Origin: HGM12998 sp900756495
GTDB taxonomy: Bacteria > Bacillota > Clostridia > Oscillospirales > Oscillospiraceae
DNA: 64,000 nucleotides
Reading direction: 5' to 3'
NCBI GenBank assembly: GCA_958477305.1
Contig: CAUEFI010000002.1
Coordinates: forward strand, 171,777-235,776
The translations under genes were made by a program, and so were the position numbers. This document shows positions 1 through 8,046 of the stretch, piece after piece. Positions within the stretch are counted from its first letter, which is position 1. The number at the start of each line of letters is the position of its first letter. The notes beneath the pieces are model-generated. The model ran no database searches and was not told where the DNA came from. It saw nothing but the letters and a program-made list of their open reading frames with translations.

Positions 1-480
1 CTCGCCATGGCGCAGGCGGGCAAAAGCGCCTCTGAGATCAAGGAAATTTTAGAAGCTGCCAAATTTGATTCAGATATTTACATTACGGTGGATACTTTGA
101 AATATCTGAAGAAGGGCGGCCGCCTGACGCCTGCAGCCGCCGCCATTGGAACAGTTCTCAATCTGAAGCCGGTGCTGCGCATCAAGGGGGAAAAGCTGGA
201 CGCATATTCCAAGTGCCGGGGCTGGAAGGCCGCCAAAAAGACGATGATTGATGTGATTCACACCGTCATGGTCCGCGACTTCCCCGAATGCGGTCATGAC
301 GACTTTGATATTGCCGCCGCCTACACGGGAGATCGCACTTCTGCACAGGAGTGGCTGGAGGAACTCCACGCCGCTTTCCCCCGGTATGATATTCACATGG
401 ACCCCCTGTCCCTCAGTGTCTCCTGTCACATCGGGCCGGGTGCGCGTGCCGTAACAGTCACAAAGAAGCTGAAATTTTAA
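1..480 (+). CDS. DegV family protein, C-terminal part (5' end outside window)
   Basis: The frame is open from base 1, so the gene starts upstream of the window; about 159 residues are visible. The segment with TVDTLKYLKKGGR followed by AAIGTVLNLKPVL is the hallmark of DegV-family fatty-acid-binding proteins, which are normally about 280 residues, so roughly the last half is present. DegV-fold proteins bind a fatty acid (the FakB subunits present it to the kinase FakA for incorporation into phospholipid). Nothing here shows which lipid is bound or whether a FakA partner exists. The gene ends before a strong hairpin terminator. Confidence 0.9.
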   Translation, partial: LAMAQAGKSASEIKEILEAAKFDSDIYITVDTLKYLKKGGRLTPAAAAIGTVLNLKPVLRIKGEKLDAYSKCRGWKAAKKTMIDVIHTVMVRDFPECGHDDFDIAAAYTGDRTSAQEWLEELHAAFPRYDIHMDPLSLSVSCHIGPGARAVTVTKKLKF

Positions 481-502
481 TGTTGCTACATAGCGACACT
501 GA

Positions 503-535
503 GAGGCGCGGAGTATCGCTCCGCGCCTCTTTCAT
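503..535 (+). terminator. Rho-independent terminator after the DegV gene
   Basis: An 11-bp perfect stem (503-513 with 519-529) has a 5-base loop and is followed by a T-rich stretch. It lies 23 bases after the stop codon of the DegV gene. Confidence 0.85.
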
Positions 536-677
536 TTATACCGGCACCGGCTCAGCTTTCCTTGTTCTTATTTTATAATTCAAAAAACATGTCATTTTTC
601 TTCATCTTTTATACACAATTATCCCGTATCCTTAAGTCCGTTAAGAGAATAAACCCCAAACAAAGGAGCGACCAGTT

Positions 678-1991
678 ATGTACTACAACGATTATAACAG
701 ATCCCCTGAGGAGCGGGAACCGATAGAGACCAATTCTTTTCATGTCAGCGATCCCGAGCCCCCCAGGAAAAGGAAGCGCTTGGGCCTGAAAATTGCCGCA
801 GGCTGCCTTGTGTGCGCCTTGGTAGGCGGTGCTCTGGGTGGCGGCGGCGCTCTGCTGGCCACCGGACAGCTGGGCGGGGAAAAGACGGTGGTCTATGAGG
901 GAACCCGCCCCACCGCAGCCGTCTCTCTGGCCAATGTAGACGGCAAGACCGTTCTCTCCGGCGAAGAGATTTACGCCGCCAATCTGGAGTCTGTCGTAGG
1001 CGTCAATGGCGACGTGACGACAAATATCTGGGGCCAGACGGTACGAAACCCTGTATCCGGCTCCGGCTTCGTCATCAGCGCCGACGGCTATATTCTCACC
1101 AATTACCATGTCATTGACGGCGTAAGCGATATCAAGGTCACCTTCTCCAATGGCACAAGCTACGACGCCATCCTGGTAGGCGGAGAGGAGGAGAACGACA
1201 TTGCAGTGCTGAAAATTGACGCCACCGGTCTGCGTCCTGTCGTACTTGGCAACTCTGATGCCCTCCAGGTAGGTGAACCGGTCTACGCCATCGGCAACCC
1301 CTTGGGCGAGCTGACCTTTACCTTTACCGGCGGCTATGTATCCGCCAAGGATCGCTCCATTACCATGAGTGACGGCACCATCATGAACATGATCCAAACG
1401 GACGCCGCCATCAATTCCGGCAACTCCGGCGGCCCCCTTTTTGACCAGTATGGTCAGGCCATAGGTATTGTCAGCGCTAAATACTCAGGCAGCTCGGGCT
1501 CGTCCGCGTCCATCGAGGGCATTGGATTTGCCATTCCCATCAATGACGTGGCCGATATGGTAACTTCCATCATTGAGAACGGCTATGTCACCGGCAAGCC
1601 TAATGTGGGCGTTCTGATGGATGATGTGGACTCTAATGTTCAGCGGTATGGTATCCCCGCTGGCGCCGAGATCAAGGCCGTCCTGGAGGGCTCTTGTGCC
1701 GATAAGGCGGGGCTTCAAGCCGGTGATATTATTACGGCAGTAGGCGACTCTGCTGTAAACGGCAGTGAACAGCTCAAGTCTGCCGTTAAGAATTACCGCG
1801 CGGGCGATGAGGTTACCTTCACTGTTTACCGCGACGGGGAGGAAAGTGACATTACCTTAACCTTAGACGAGGATAATCAGGCCCGCTCCGAGGCCATGGA
1901 TCAGCTCCAGACGGAGTACAGCCAAAGTCAGCAGCAGCAACAGCAACAACAATACCCGAATGGCAGTTTTGGGTGGCCTTTTGGCTGGTAA
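678..1991 (+). CDS. HtrA/DegP-like membrane-anchored serine protease (S1C)
   Basis: A 437-residue HtrA-type protease. The cytoplasmic N-terminus is acidic then basic (PRKRKR), followed by one membrane segment at about residues 38-62, a trypsin-like domain and one PDZ domain (about 305-395). The catalytic triad is visible: His144 (TNYHVID), Asp174 (ENDIAVLKI) and Ser250 (GNSGGPL). The protease would face the outside and act on misfolded envelope proteins. The start is supported by AAAGGAG at 662-668. The C-terminus carries a run of eight glutamines and an aromatic PFGW ending, which is unusual but probably a flexible tail. A hairpin follows the stop, so it is probably monocistronic. Confidence 0.93.
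   Translation: MYYNDYNRSPEEREPIETNSFHVSDPEPPRKRKRLGLKIAAGCLVCALVGGALGGGGALLATGQLGGEKTVVYEGTRPTAAVSLANVDGKTVLSGEEIYAANLESVVGVNGDVTTNIWGQTVRNPVSGSGFVISADGYILTNYHVIDGVSDIKVTFSNGTSYDAILVGGEEENDIAVLKIDATGLRPVVLGNSDALQVGEPVYAIGNPLGELTFTFTGGYVSAKDRSITMSDGTIMNMIQTDAAINSGNSGGPLFDQYGQAIGIVSAKYSGSSGSSASIEGIGFAIPINDVADMVTSIIENGYVTGKPNVGVLMDDVDSNVQRYGIPAGAEIKAVLEGSCADKAGLQAGDIITAVGDSAVNGSEQLKSAVKNYRAGDEVTFTVYRDGEESDITLTLDEDNQARSEAMDQLQTEYSQSQQQQQQQQYPNGSFGWPFGW
1929..1952 (+). repeat. CAR trinucleotide run encoding polyglutamine
   Basis: Eight consecutive CAG/CAA codons lie in the C-terminal tail of the HtrA protease. Mixed CAG and CAA codons argue against simple slippage as the only maintaining force. 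Confidence 0.9.
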
Positions 1992-2019
1992 TCCTCTATA
2001 TAAAATAGGGCTATATTGT

Positions 2020-2057
2020 GGGCGGCCGGCATCTTTTGATACCGGCCGCCCATTTTG
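2020..2057 (+). terminator. Terminator after htrA
   Basis: A 10-bp GC-rich stem (2020-2029 with 2042-2051) extends inward by a further ATC/GAT pairing around TTTT and is followed by ATTTTGTAT. It sits 29 bases after the HtrA stop codon. Confidence 0.75.
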
Positions 2058-2379
2058 TATATAAACTACATGTAGAGGAATATTTGTATAATGTCTCCCT
2101 ATCGTTCCATATCTTGTGACAGGTCTATAAGTCAATTCTTCCCAAAATTTGGCTTCTATTTTTGTGGAAAAATTTTGAAGATTTATCTTGCCTTTTGGTA
2201 ATTTTTGCTGTTTAATAATAGCAGGGTGTATAACTTCTACAAACCCTTCCGCAAAACGGCCGGTACAGCCGCTGTACTACCTCCGCTCTCTTGTTTCATC
2301 TCCGCGTCACACAGCTAAAAATCGCAGCGTTTATACCAGAACAAGCAAATTCGTTGCTTTTATGAAAGGATTGCGAATT
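2058..2379. other. Intergenic stretch, about 320 bases
   Basis: This AT-richer stretch lies between the htrA terminator and the small DUF6514-like gene. A TATAAT box at 2087-2092 could be a -10 element, but no convincing -35 partner is seen. A short palindrome, CTACATGTAG, lies at 2066-2075. The downstream frame is open upstream of 2380 but its translation looks non-protein-like. No RNA gene was recognised. Confidence 0.4.
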
Positions 2380-2676
2380 ATGGATTATTATCAACCTACA
2401 CGCGAGATTCACTTTCTGGAAGGCAAGCCTTACTGTTCCTATGGAATCCGTTGCGCCGCCATGCAAATTCACGACGTCACACTGAATCAGTCGGAAATAG
2501 AGCTTTTGGTCTCCCTATGCAATCAGATGGAAGTGGCCCCCTGCCACCTGCGGGACATCGTGGAGGATTTTCTGAGCGGAGGAAATGAGCTCTGGTGCGT
2601 GGCGGAAAAGCCGGTGCTTGTACCTGTGCGTCCCTTTCCGTCATTTCACCCCCTTCCTGTCCCGAATGCTGTCTAA
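2380..2676 (+). CDS. Small conserved clostridial protein, DUF6514-like
   Basis: 98 residues, no known function. The start at 2380 is chosen because GAAAGGA at 2364-2370 sits 9 bases upstream; the frame extends further 5' but that part has no protein character. The body (IHFLEGKPYCSYGIRC, then a helix-rich segment and a proline-rich end) resembles the short DUF6514 family of Clostridia, recalled from memory, so the family call is tentative. It is probably cytosolic. Its stop codon directly abuts the stop codon of the convergent transporter gene, with no terminator between them. Confidence 0.6.
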   Translation: MDYYQPTREIHFLEGKPYCSYGIRCAAMQIHDVTLNQSEIELLVSLCNQMEVAPCHLRDIVEDFLSGGNELWCVAEKPVLVPVRPFPSFHPLPVPNAV

Positions 2677-3603
2677 TTAATTCCCCAGCACTGATGCCAG
2701 AACGCCGAAGAGTGGGAGCGTTACGATGGAGAGCAGCGTGGTCAGCGTGACCAGCTGAGCGGCACTCTCCTCGTCTTGTCCAAACCGCACGGCAAACATA
2801 GAGGTCACTCCTGCAGTCGGCGCCGCCGAAAGGATGACGATGGTGCAGTAGAGCAGGGGACTCAGGCGCAGGGGCAAAAGTGCCAATGCAGTTATGAGCG
2901 GCAGCAATACAAGCTTAACTGCAGCGCCCTGATAGAGCACCGGGCTGTGAAACGTAGCCGGCAAATCGGCCCAGGCCATCTGTGCCCCGATTACCACCAT
3001 TGCCAAAGGGGTATTGACATCCGCCAAAAAGCCGATGGCATTTCCCACCAGGCCGGGCAGGCGAATCCCCGCCAGAAAGAGAGCCAACCCTGCGGCAGAG
3101 CCCAGAACCCCAGGGTTCACCAGCGCGGTTTTAAGCGAGAACTGCTTCCGCCCCCCCATAATCACCACCCCGTGTGTCCAGCTGAAGAGCATAAATATCA
3201 CAAAGGCCACAGAGGCATAAATGAGCGCCTCTTCTCCCAGTACAGCCCGCACCAGCGGAAGTCCCATAAATCCGGTATTCCCATAGACGGCTCCAAATTG
3301 AAGGGCTGTCCGGGTTGCTTCCGGCCTGCGGCGGAAAAAGGGCAGGATAATAAGGGCATACGCCACATAGCTGGCTGAGACTACGATCGCTGTCAGGCCC
3401 AGTTCCCGCAGAAGTTCCGGATTTCGTTCCGTCTGAAGCGCGTCTACCACTACACAGGGAACCACTACATACAGCAGCAGGAAGGAGAGCTGCGGCACCG
3501 CCTCTTTTGTCAGTCTGTTTAGCTTTGCCAGCGTAAACCCTACCGCCATCATTAAAAACAGAGTGCCTACCTGGGCGGCTACCACCAAGAGATTGGAGAG
3601 CAT
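2677..3603 (-). CDS. AEC (auxin efflux carrier) family transporter
   Basis: 308 residues with about ten hydrophobic segments in two halves. The N-terminal half holds the pattern LNRLTKEAVPQLSFLLLYVVVPC and the centre GNTGFMGLPLV, both typical of the AEC/malonate-transporter family. Members export or import organic acids; the substrate cannot be read from the sequence. The start is ATG 3603, since GAGGAG lies 8 bases upstream, while a GTG at 3612 would overlap that site. It follows the oadB-oadG-like pair on the same strand but is separated from it by a terminator at 3627-3669. A dicarboxylate substrate would suit that neighbourhood, but this is inference. Confidence 0.87.
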   Translation of the reverse strand: MLSNLLVVAAQVGTLFLMMAVGFTLAKLNRLTKEAVPQLSFLLLYVVVPCVVVDALQTERNPELLRELGLTAIVVSASYVAYALIILPFFRRRPEATRTALQFGAVYGNTGFMGLPLVRAVLGEEALIYASVAFVIFMLFSWTHGVVIMGGRKQFSLKTALVNPGVLGSAAGLALFLAGIRLPGLVGNAIGFLADVNTPLAMVVIGAQMAWADLPATFHSPVLYQGAAVKLVLLPLITALALLPLRLSPLLYCTIVILSAAPTAGVTSMFAVRFGQDEESAAQLVTLTTLLSIVTLPLFGVLASVLGN

Positions 3604-3626
3604 ATACGTCACTCCTCACAGAAATT

Positions 3627-3669
3627 CGGAACGCAAAAAACAGCGCTGTGCGCTGCCTCTTGCGTTCCG
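3627..3669 (-). terminator. Terminator after the OadB/OadG-like operon
   Basis: Read on the minus strand, the stem CAGCGC/GCGCTG (3641-3655) is followed by six T (3635-3640). An outer 10-bp arm pair (3627-3636 with 3660-3669) encloses it. Confidence 0.8.
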
Positions 3670-3702
3670 GTTTATTTTTCCTGTCATGATAAAAGACAGC
3701 GC

Positions 3703-3876
3703 TTATGACTGCGGTGTATCTGACTCTTTTCTCTCTGCTATTGCAGCAGTAATTTTATTGAGCAGTACAATAAAAATCCAGACGACGCCAATTACGATAA
3801 AAATTCCAATCATACCTTTGAGCATAATAGGCAGTGTGGTCAGAAGTGCCTGGACATCAATATGAAGCTGCATCAT
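3703..3876 (-). CDS. 57-residue OadG-like membrane protein
   Basis: A short gene of 57 residues, directly downstream of the decarboxylase beta subunit with a 19-base gap. It has an ATGATG start preceded by AAGGGAGAG. The protein has one strongly hydrophobic segment (about residues 22-40, GMIGIFIVIGVVWIFIVLL), then a basic/polar C-terminus (NKITAAIAERKES). This is the plan of gamma (OadG) subunits of sodium-pumping decarboxylases: one helix plus a cytosolic tail that holds the complex together. It lacks the long proline/alanine linker of classical OadG and is shorter than usual. The role is inferred from position and topology. Confidence 0.7.
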   Translation of the reverse strand: MMQLHIDVQALLTTLPIMLKGMIGIFIVIGVVWIFIVLLNKITAAIAERKESDTPQS

Positions 3877-3895
3877 CGTACTCTCCCTTCTGTCT

Positions 3896-5005
3896 CTACC
3901 GAAGGATATTCTCTACCAGCGTTATGATAAGGCCGCCGGCGATCACCGACGCTACCTGTCCGCTCACATTTGCACCTGCAGCGTGCATAAGCAGGAAATT
4001 GCCCGGGTCCTCCCGCTGTCCCATCTTATGCACAACACGGGCGCTCATCGGAAACGCTGAAATTCCAGCTGCTCCAATCATCGGGTTTATCTTTTTCTTG
4101 GAAAAAAGATTGAGTACCTTTGCAAAGGCGACACCGCCCACAGTATCAAATATGAATGCGACAAGGCCCAGGCAGATGATGACAATGGTCTCCACCGTAA
4201 TAAATATGTCGGCCTGCATTTTAAACGCCACGGAGAGTCCCAAAAGCAGTGTGACCAGATTTGCCAGCACCTTCTGCGCCGTCTCGCTCAGGCTCCCCAA
4301 TACTCCGCACTCCCGAATGAGATTTCCAAACATCAAAAACCCAATGAGTTCCGCACTCTTTGGGGCAATTGCTCCGGCCAAGATCGTTACAAAAATGGGA
4401 AACAGGATTTTAGTAACCTGGCTTACACTGCTGGGCTGATAGGGCATACGGATAAGCCGTTCTTTTTTGGTGGTCATCATTTTGATAACAGGCGGCTGAA
4501 CGATGGGAACCAGCGCCATATAGGAATACGCCGCCACCATAATGGGGCCTTGATATTGCGATCCAAAATAGCTGGATACAAAAATGGAGGTAGGGCCATC
4601 CGCTGCGCCGATGATGGCCACGCTGGCCGCATCCGTCAGGTCGAATCCCAGGAGTGAGGCGACAGCCAGGGTAAAGAATATGCCGAACTGTGCTGCTGCT
4701 CCGAAAAGCAGCATCTTGGGATTTGACAGCAGCGGTCCAAAGTCTATCATCGCCCCAATGCCGATAAACAGCAGAAGGGGAAACAGTTCACTGGCTATGC
4801 CTACATTGAACAGGGTTGCCAGCGCCTCTGTATTTGCAAAAGGGAGATTTACCAGGATGGCTCCAAAACCCATGGGCAACAGCAACGTAGGCTCCATGTT
4901 TTTTCGAATCGCCAGGAAAATGAGTACTGCGCCGATGGCAATCATCGCGCCCTGTCTCCAGGTAAAATTCGTCAAATTCCCAAACAACTCATAAAATAAT
5001 TCCAT
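3896..5005 (-). CDS. Sodium-translocating decarboxylase beta subunit (OadB/GcdB/MmdB type)
   Basis: 369 residues, very hydrophobic. The beta subunit couples decarboxylation of carboxybiotin to export of sodium ions. The family signatures GAADGPTSIF (Asp136, the region of the essential sodium-site aspartate) and MHAAGANVSGQVAS near the C-terminus are clear. The start is ATG 5005 because AAGGAGG lies 9 bases upstream; the longer open frame upstream has no protein character. Only the small OadG-like protein follows. The carboxyltransferase alpha and biotin carrier subunits are not in the window, so the substrate (oxaloacetate, methylmalonyl-, glutaconyl- or malonyl-CoA) cannot be assigned. Confidence 0.93.
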   Translation of the reverse strand: MELFYELFGNLTNFTWRQGAMIAIGAVLIFLAIRKNMEPTLLLPMGFGAILVNLPFANTEALATLFNVGIASELFPLLLFIGIGAMIDFGPLLSNPKMLLFGAAAQFGIFFTLAVASLLGFDLTDAASVAIIGAADGPTSIFVSSYFGSQYQGPIMVAAYSYMALVPIVQPPVIKMMTTKKERLIRMPYQPSSVSQVTKILFPIFVTILAGAIAPKSAELIGFLMFGNLIRECGVLGSLSETAQKVLANLVTLLLGLSVAFKMQADIFITVETIVIICLGLVAFIFDTVGGVAFAKVLNLFSKKKINPMIGAAGISAFPMSARVVHKMGQREDPGNFLLMHAAGANVSGQVASVIAGGLIITLVENILR

Positions 5006-5144
5006 GTCCACTTCCTCCTTGCTCTCATTGCCGGCAAGCCTCCTGCCCCCCTCAGCGGCAGTTCGCGGCCAATTTCTGCAATTGTGTTTATCATATAACA
5101 TATCTCGCACACTGTAAAGAAAAAAACACAAGCATCTTGTCCGG

Positions 5145-5174
5145 TTGACAAAAACATCCGGCTGGGGCTATACT
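5145..5174 (+). promoter_or_regulatory. Sigma-A-type promoter of the ABC transporter
   Basis: TTGACA (5145-5150) and TATACT (5169-5174) are separated by 18 bases. The start codon of the ABC transporter lies about 100 bases downstream, leaving a long leader. Confidence 0.75.
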
Positions 5175-5183
5175 AAAGGTTGT

Positions 5184-5214
5184 TTGGCAATGGAACATTG
5201 CCAAGCACTTTTTT
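5184..5214 (+). promoter_or_regulatory. Inverted repeat with T-run in the ABC transporter leader
   Basis: A perfect 9-bp inverted repeat (5184-5192 with 5196-5204, 3-base centre) lies 10 bases after the -10 box and is followed by TTTTTT at 5209-5214. It could be an operator at the transcription start or an early attenuator; the sequence does not decide between them. Confidence 0.5.
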
Positions 5215-5274
5215 CTAACTACACCTCAAGACTTGCTGCAAATCTGATACCGACCGCAGAGGGAGGCCCTGACA

Positions 5275-7029
5275 ATGACACCTGAACAAATGCGAAAAAG
5301 CGGATATTTCCGCATTTTTGCCTCATATTATAGACCCCACATAAAGATTTTTATTCTGGACATGGTCTGTGCGCTCTGTATCTCTCTGATTGACCTTGCC
5401 TTTCCCCTGGTATCCCGCCAAGCTATGGAGCTCTGCTTTCCTAACCGTCTCTTTGCCACCTTTTTTCTGATCATGGCCGTCATGGCACTGGCTTATGTGC
5501 TCAAGGCCCTGATGAATTTTATTGTCACCTATTGGGGACATCTGCTGGGCGTGCGTATTGAGGCTGATATTCGCCGGGATCTGTTTGCCCATATGCAGGA
5601 TCTGTCCTTCTCCTTTTATGACAAAAATCGGACCGGTCACCTGATGAGCCGGGTTACCGGCGATCTCTTTGAGATTACCGAGTTAGCCCACCATGGACCC
5701 GAAGATCTCTTTATCTCAGCGGTTACCATTGTGGGGGCTCTTGTCGTCATGCTCACCATCCGCTGGGAGCTGGCTCTGATTCTCTGCGCCATCATTCCCC
5801 TTTTTCTCCTTTTTGTCGCCTCTCAGCGCAAACGGTTGATGCGAACCTCAGTAGATGTAAAGGCCAAGCTGGCGGGTATCAACGGTGAATTGGAGTCCTC
5901 CATCTCGGGGATGCGCACCGCCAAGGCCTTTGCCAATGAGGAAACCGAAATCGAAAAGTTCCGGGTCTCCAATGACCAGTTCAGAGGTGCCAAGCGGGGC
6001 TATTACAAAAGTATGGCAGTCTACTTCTCCGGAATGGAGTTTATCATGTCAATTATGCCGGTAGTCGTCATTGCGGCCGGCGGCCTCTTTATTATGGGCG
6101 GAAAGATGGAGGATAAGGATATCATCACTTTCACCCTCTATGTCACAACCTTTATCAATCCTCTGCGAAAGCTCTCCAACTTTACTGAGCTATTTATGCA
6201 GGGTATGGCCGGTTTTAAGCGTTTTGTAGAATTGATGCGGGTAGAGCCCGACATCAAGGATGCCCCAGATGCCCAGCCCCTGGAGCATGTAAATGGTGAT
6301 ATTCAGATAGAGGACGTGACCTTCCGCTATGAGCCCGAGGCGGCCCCTGTGCTGGAGCACGTCTCCCTCCATATCCGTCCTGGCGAAACAGTAGCTGTGG
6401 TTGGCCCATCCGGCGGCGGAAAATCCACGCTCTGTCAGCTCATCCCCCGGTTTTACGACGTGACGGAAGGCCGTATCCTGGTGGACGGCAGGGATGTGCG
6501 CACTTTGAAGCAGCACGATCTGCGTTCTCATATCGGCATCGTCCAGCAGGATGTCTTTCTCTTCGCCGGAACCATCTATGAGAATATCCGCTATGGCAGA
6601 CCAGATGCCACCGAAGCCGAAATCGTTGCAGCTGCCAAGCGGGCCGAAATTCATGACGCTATCCTGGAGATGCCTGACGGCTACCAAACCTACGTGGGTG
6701 AACGAGGCGTCATGCTCTCCGGCGGACAGAAACAGCGGATTTCCATTGCGCGTATCTTTCTCAAAAATCCCCCTGTCCTTATTTTGGATGAGGCTACCTC
6801 TGCCTTGGACAGCGTTACTGAGGCCCGGATCCAAGGCGCTTTCGATGAGCTCGCCAAAGGACGTACCACCCTTATCATTGCTCACAGGCTCTCCACCATC
6901 CGTTCGGCTTCCCGTATCCTGGTCGTGGATGGCGCAGGTATTGCGGAGGAGGGCACTCATGACGAGCTGATGGCGAAAGGCGGGGAGTACGCCCGGCTCT
7001 ATACCGCCCAAAAAGCTGTATCCATGTAA
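5275..7029 (+). CDS. ABC exporter, fused permease and ATPase
   Basis: 584 residues. The N-terminal half has six membrane helices of the type I exporter fold, and the C-terminal half is the nucleotide-binding domain. The Walker A motif (GPSGGGKST) begins at Gly377, the signature LSGGQ at Leu481, and Walker B ends at Asp505-Glu506 (LILDEATSALDS); the switch His is in IIAHRLST. It works as a homodimer or a heterodimer with a similar half-transporter exporting lipids, peptides or drugs; the substrate is unknown. GAGGGAGG precedes the start. It stands alone, with its own promoter and a following hairpin, which suggests a homodimer. Confidence 0.94.
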   Translation: MTPEQMRKSGYFRIFASYYRPHIKIFILDMVCALCISLIDLAFPLVSRQAMELCFPNRLFATFFLIMAVMALAYVLKALMNFIVTYWGHLLGVRIEADIRRDLFAHMQDLSFSFYDKNRTGHLMSRVTGDLFEITELAHHGPEDLFISAVTIVGALVVMLTIRWELALILCAIIPLFLLFVASQRKRLMRTSVDVKAKLAGINGELESSISGMRTAKAFANEETEIEKFRVSNDQFRGAKRGYYKSMAVYFSGMEFIMSIMPVVVIAAGGLFIMGGKMEDKDIITFTLYVTTFINPLRKLSNFTELFMQGMAGFKRFVELMRVEPDIKDAPDAQPLEHVNGDIQIEDVTFRYEPEAAPVLEHVSLHIRPGETVAVVGPSGGGKSTLCQLIPRFYDVTEGRILVDGRDVRTLKQHDLRSHIGIVQQDVFLFAGTIYENIRYGRPDATEAEIVAAAKRAEIHDAILEMPDGYQTYVGERGVMLSGGQKQRISIARIFLKNPPVLILDEATSALDSVTEARIQGAFDELAKGRTTLIIAHRLSTIRSASRILVVDGAGIAEEGTHDELMAKGGEYARLYTAQKAVSM

Positions 7030-7110
7030 AAAAATATCGTCCGGCCAGCTTCCCCTGCATGAGCCGGAGCCGGGGTCCCCATTTCAGTCCCCTCTTGTTT
7101 TCTTATGTAT

Positions 7111-7152
7111 GAAACAGGTCCTGAACACTTTATGGTGTTCAGGACCTGTTTC
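7111..7152 (+). terminator. 18-bp perfect hairpin after the ABC transporter
   Basis: Arms 7111-7128 and 7135-7152 are perfectly complementary around a 6-base loop. The downstream tract is only moderately T-rich, so termination is likely but not certain. Confidence 0.65.
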
Positions 7153-7210
7153 GTATATATCTTACGCCTCTGTCCCTGGACATTTAAAAATTTTTTCTGT
7201 AAAATTCCTC

Positions 7211-7239
7211 TTGACTTTCTCAAAGAATTCTATTAGAAT
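7211..7239 (+). promoter_or_regulatory. Promoter with overlapping dyad, small unknown gene pair
   Basis: TTGACT (7211-7216), a 17-base spacer and TAGAAT (7234-7239) form a good promoter. A perfect dyad AATTCTA-T-TAGAATT (7226-7240) covers the -10 element and is a candidate operator. Confidence 0.6.
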
Positions 7240-7264
7240 TTCTAAGGAATAGAGGTGAATTTTC

Positions 7265-7666
7265 TTGAACTATGATACCATCATTCTTGAACTGCTGACT
7301 CGGATCCAGGTCCTAGAAGAACAGGTGGCTGCACTCTCCGTCCAAATGAGCAGCAGTACGGAGCCCCTCCCTAGGCCGGCAGTAAAAGCAGGAACTAAGG
7401 AGCTTCGTGTCTATATCGAAACACTGAAGCGTGCCGCATCGGAACGCGGCGAAAGCTCTCTTGTACTGAGGGCCGGGGTGATTCACAAGGAAAAAGGACT
7501 GAAGAATTCTATGCCTATCGTCTGCAACGCTATGCGTCAGTGCATGGAAGAGGGGGATAAAGTACTCTATGAGCCCCCCAGCGGCTACTCCTCTGCGCTG
7601 GAAATCCGATACCTCCTCCAGGCGGGAGAGCGCAATGATTCCGGCCGTACGCCAACCACCGGGTAA
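7265..7666 (+). CDS. Unknown small protein with coiled coil and helical domain
   Basis: 133 residues starting at TTG, with AGAGGTG 8 bases upstream. Residues 3-26 form a heptad-like coiled coil (ILELLTRIQVLEEQVAAL). After a proline/serine linker, residues 45-125 read like a compact winged-helix-like domain (LRVYIETLKRAASERG, then HKEKGLKNSMPIVCNAMRQC, then SGYSSALEIRYLL). From memory, similar domains occur as short clostridial or phage-associated proteins, without assigned function. It overlaps or directly precedes another small unknown gene, and the two share one promoter. Probably cytosolic, possibly nucleic-acid binding; this is inference. Confidence 0.65.
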   Translation: MNYDTIILELLTRIQVLEEQVAALSVQMSSSTEPLPRPAVKAGTKELRVYIETLKRAASERGESSLVLRAGVIHKEKGLKNSMPIVCNAMRQCMEEGDKVLYEPPSGYSSALEIRYLLQAGERNDSGRTPTTG

Positions 7667-7697
7667 TCTTTTGGGGAAAAGGGGGAACTATGCAGCC

Positions 7698-7955
7698 ATG
7701 ACCGCTCATTCTGTCTGGCACCGCGTCGCTGCCCACGCTGGTGAAACCTTTTATACTGTAACCGGTATTCCCTTCAGCTACCATATGAATGGAGATCGGA
7801 TTTGCCTGCACAACACCAATTGGAGTATCCCTAGGCGGGACGTGGAGGACGCCGTTACTGTTGTCAGTCCGTCCATTTCTATCTTCAAGCAAAGAGGGTA
7901 TCAAGGCCCATCTTATCTGTTTGGAATTATCACCGATCCCAGGATTGTCAGATAG
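7698..7955 (+). CDS. Unknown small protein, partner of the preceding gene
   Basis: 85 residues if it starts at ATG 7698 (AAGGGGG at 7679-7685). An in-frame ATG at 7635 with GGGAG upstream would give 106 residues and a 32-base overlap with the preceding gene. The sequence TFYTVTGIPFSYHMNGD followed by NTNWSIPRRDVEDAV and GPSYLFGIITDPRIV looks like a complete small domain, with a C-terminal motif I associate with conserved hypothetical proteins often found near restriction or mobile genes. No function is known to me. A strong terminator follows. Confidence 0.65.
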   Translation: MTAHSVWHRVAAHAGETFYTVTGIPFSYHMNGDRICLHNTNWSIPRRDVEDAVTVVSPSISIFKQRGYQGPSYLFGIITDPRIVR

Positions 7956-7979
7956 ATCCTTTTCTCTTCCGGCAGTAAA

Positions 7980-8020
7980 GCGCCCCCGTTTCTGACCTGA
8001 AACGGGGGCGCACTGTTTTT
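7980..8020 (+). terminator. Terminator, convergent junction with ftsH
   Basis: A 13-bp perfect stem (7980-7992 with 7999-8011), 6-base loop and TTTTT at 8016-8020. It lies between the small gene pair and the convergent ftsH. Confidence 0.85.
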
Positions 8021-8046
8021 AACCTATGACCGCGGCAGTGAACCGG

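Noticed and set aside
2188..2379. N-terminal extension of the small DUF6514-like gene
   Set aside because: The added residues are Ser/Arg/Pro-rich without conservation character, and the best ribosome binding site precedes 2380.
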